Origin: Xiphydria camelus
Lineage: Eukaryota > Arthropoda > Insecta > Hymenoptera > Xiphydriidae
Reading direction: 5' to 3'
Assembly: GCA_963678675.1 (NCBI GenBank)
Contig: OY783191.1
Span: 29,408,955 to 29,472,954 of the forward strand
DNA length: 64,000 nucleotides
This document shows, one piece after another, positions 62,829-64,000 of the stretch; within the stretch, counting starts at the first letter, position 1, and every line of letters starts with the position of its first letter. The notes beneath the pieces were generated by a model that ran no database searches, was not told where the DNA came from, and saw only the letters and a program-made list of their open reading frames with translations. Made by a program: the position numbers and the translations under genes.

Positions 62829-62921
62829 TTAAGGTAAAAGTAGGATGCATGCCCCAGGAGGATAGATGCCAACCCCCTTTATTTCGAATATGCCAGCACG
62901 ATTGAGGCAATGGGATATTTC

Positions 62922-63164
62922 AGGGGGTCAGAAGCCAAGGGGTCCAAGTAGAAATACAAGTTTTCCGAGATGCTCCACATTAAAGTATTCTTGTTCTTTA
63001 AAAATACTTGCAATTCCTTTACCCCAAAGTGTATGAATAATTCATACAGCTTATACACTTGAGGCAAAGGAATTGCAGGTGTTTTTAAAGAACAAGAATA
63101 CTTTAATGTGGAGCATCTCGGAAAACTTGTATTTCTACTTGAACCCCTTGGCTTCTGACCCCCT
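62922..63164. mobile_element. Near-perfect palindrome (~115-bp arms)
   Basis: The left arm agggggtcagaagccaaggg, tccaagtagaaatacaagtt, ttccgagatgctccacatta, aagtattcttgttctttaaa is mirrored by the right arm ending cttggcttctgaccccct. The centre includes tatgaataattcata and gtgtat...atacac. Arms differ at only a few positions. Two open frames in opposite directions encode nearly the same peptide because of the symmetry, and neither is a gene. Confidence 0.88.
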
Positions 63165-63391
63165 CATTTATGTTACGTCTGTTTACATATTCATGAACAT
63201 GCATGAAAAATTTACCTATCAACTATATTATTTAAATGTTTACAATAGTTTAAAGTGGAAAACACGACTCGCTGTTAATTTCAGGTGAAACTGTCTCCGC
63301 TAAAATAACATCTGTAGGATATTCTACAAAAGAATTCAACGTGAAAGTAATTTTTGCGAATGGGTAGAGTTACTTGACGAAAAACAACAAC
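63165..63391. other. AT-rich spacer, nothing recognised
   Basis: No feature was found between the palindrome and the next inverted-repeat element. Confidence 0.4.
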
Positions 63392-63639
63392 TGAGGAGCA
63401 GACTTTCTATGTGCAGTTTGTCCACTTTTCCGATTTTCACCAACATTCGAATATTTTCAAGTTCCTCTACAAGTTGTGTTTATATAGACAACCTAAATGC
63501 ATCTCTTAACATCTATATAAACGTTTGAAAATGTCCTAAACAAACAAACTGCATTGTGTCCATCAGTCGTGGACAAACTATTAGCGATTATAGGACAAAC
63601 TGCGAATGGACAAACTGCACTTAGAAAGTCTGCTCCTCA
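63392..63639. mobile_element. MITE with ~32-bp terminal inverted repeats, 248 bp
   Basis: The left end tgaggagcagactttctatg, tgcagtttgtcca and the right end tggacaaactgca, cttagaaagtctgctcctca are reverse complements with one mismatch. Two further copies of the gacaaactg motif lie inside the right half (near 63,572 and 63,594). No coding capacity. Confidence 0.85.
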
Positions 63640-64000
63640 TTACTGTTATCTGATTTTAATCTTGCATGTCAGAATAATTATTGACGGAATAACTATCCCA
63701 CCACTGTCCTTTGGTTAGAGGATAGATGTCTCACTAGCGATAGATATAGATGCCCTACTAGCAAAGAAGGACGGATGCCTTTATTTTATTAACGATCCAC
63801 TCTACCGATATTCTTACAGTCGCGAAAGATAATAAAGTGTAAGACCTACCGATTATTACATTTTATTACACTATTATTACGTTATTACTTAATTTTTTTA
63901 TTATCATTTACTTTCCATGGAAAATAGAAAACGCCTTTTTCATACATTTGGTAATGTAACTGTTGTTGAAAGAAGAAGTGACAAATGGCGAAAGGAATAG
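63640..64000. other. AT-rich non-coding end of the window
   Basis: It contains degenerate short repeats (gaggatagatgtctcactag and gatagatatagatgccctac, related also to gaggatagatgcc near 62,859). A 27-codon frame starting MENRKRLFHTFGNVTVVERR at 63,917 runs to a TAG at the last base. It has no supporting evidence. Confidence 0.35.

Larger units (their letters stand above)
54605..62832. mobile_element. Short piggyBac-like element split by a nested 7.7-kb transposon
   Basis: The left terminus is TTAA (54,605-54,608), a 14-bp repeat tcctccgtggtcac, a 31-bp spacer, then gggtcgaatggaccc. The right terminus, read inward on the minus strand from TTAA (62,829-62,832), is ccctctgtggtcac, a 3-bp spacer, then gggtccacttgaccc. 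Terminal 14-mers agree at 12 positions and inner 15-mers at 13. Unequal 3-bp and 31-bp spacers between outer and inner repeats are the known hallmark of piggyBac ends. Without the insertion (54,693-62,419) only about 500 bp remain and no transposase is present, so it is a non-autonomous copy. By the spacer rule its 5' end is on the right. Confidence 0.8.

Noticed and set aside
63073..63288. Peptide shared between 62,879-63,067 and 63,073-63,288
   Set aside because: The two frames are on opposite strands of one palindrome.

Overview
This is a eukaryotic window, almost certainly from an insect genome. It is AT-rich but keeps many CpG sites, it has a satellite array and nested DNA transposons, and it carries a mariner relic whose helix-turn-helix resembles the SETMAR-like mariners that are common in ants and other insects. 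No prokaryotic operons, ribosome binding sites or CRISPR are present. A hymenopteran such as an ant is my best guess, but that is inference only.

Bases 1-39,838 are one uninterrupted satellite array of about 140 head-to-tail monomers of roughly 281-283 bp. It has nested higher-order structure: a 17,830-bp block is recopied at 17,831, a 15,008-bp block is recopied at 32,839, a 1,415-bp five-monomer unit is tandemly doubled inside the first block, a 2,278-bp segment is recopied near 35,670 minus one monomer, and a 1,149-bp four-monomer unit is doubled near the edge. The right edge holds more diverged monomers and stops abruptly against a dead transposase.

Bases 39,840-45,565 are a transposon graveyard: a broken DDE (DDE_Tnp_4-like) transposase, a tandem array of fold-back elements, two decayed relatives of the large transposon protein further right, a polypyrimidine tract, and a 1.24-kb palindromic element with a second inverted-repeat element nested in it. 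Bases 45,580-47,535 differ in texture: CpG-rich, repeat-poor, and ending in a short open frame with an ATG and a consensus splice donor. This is the one candidate for a host gene start. What follows (47,536 to about 53,000) could be its first intron, peppered with miniature inverted-repeat elements (MITEs).

Bases 53,463-54,135 are a rearranged mariner relic. Bases 54,605-62,832 are a nest: a short piggyBac-like element (TTAA target, canonical 3-bp and 31-bp asymmetric terminal spacers) is split by a 7.7-kb DNA transposon with ~453-bp terminal inverted repeats (54,693-62,419), whose right repeat is in turn split by two small hairpin elements. The big transposon encodes, on the minus strand, a protein of about 1,600 residues in at least two exons: two zinc-finger-like modules, a large transposase-like middle, and a C-terminal FEN1/XPG-like nuclease domain with all the expected acidic positions. 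This layout fits the XPG-bearing branch of the Academ superfamily. Its inverted repeats are almost identical, so the insertion looks young. One frameshift at an A8 run separates the N-terminal part from the 1,282-residue main frame. The window ends with two more hairpin MITEs and unremarkable AT-rich DNA.
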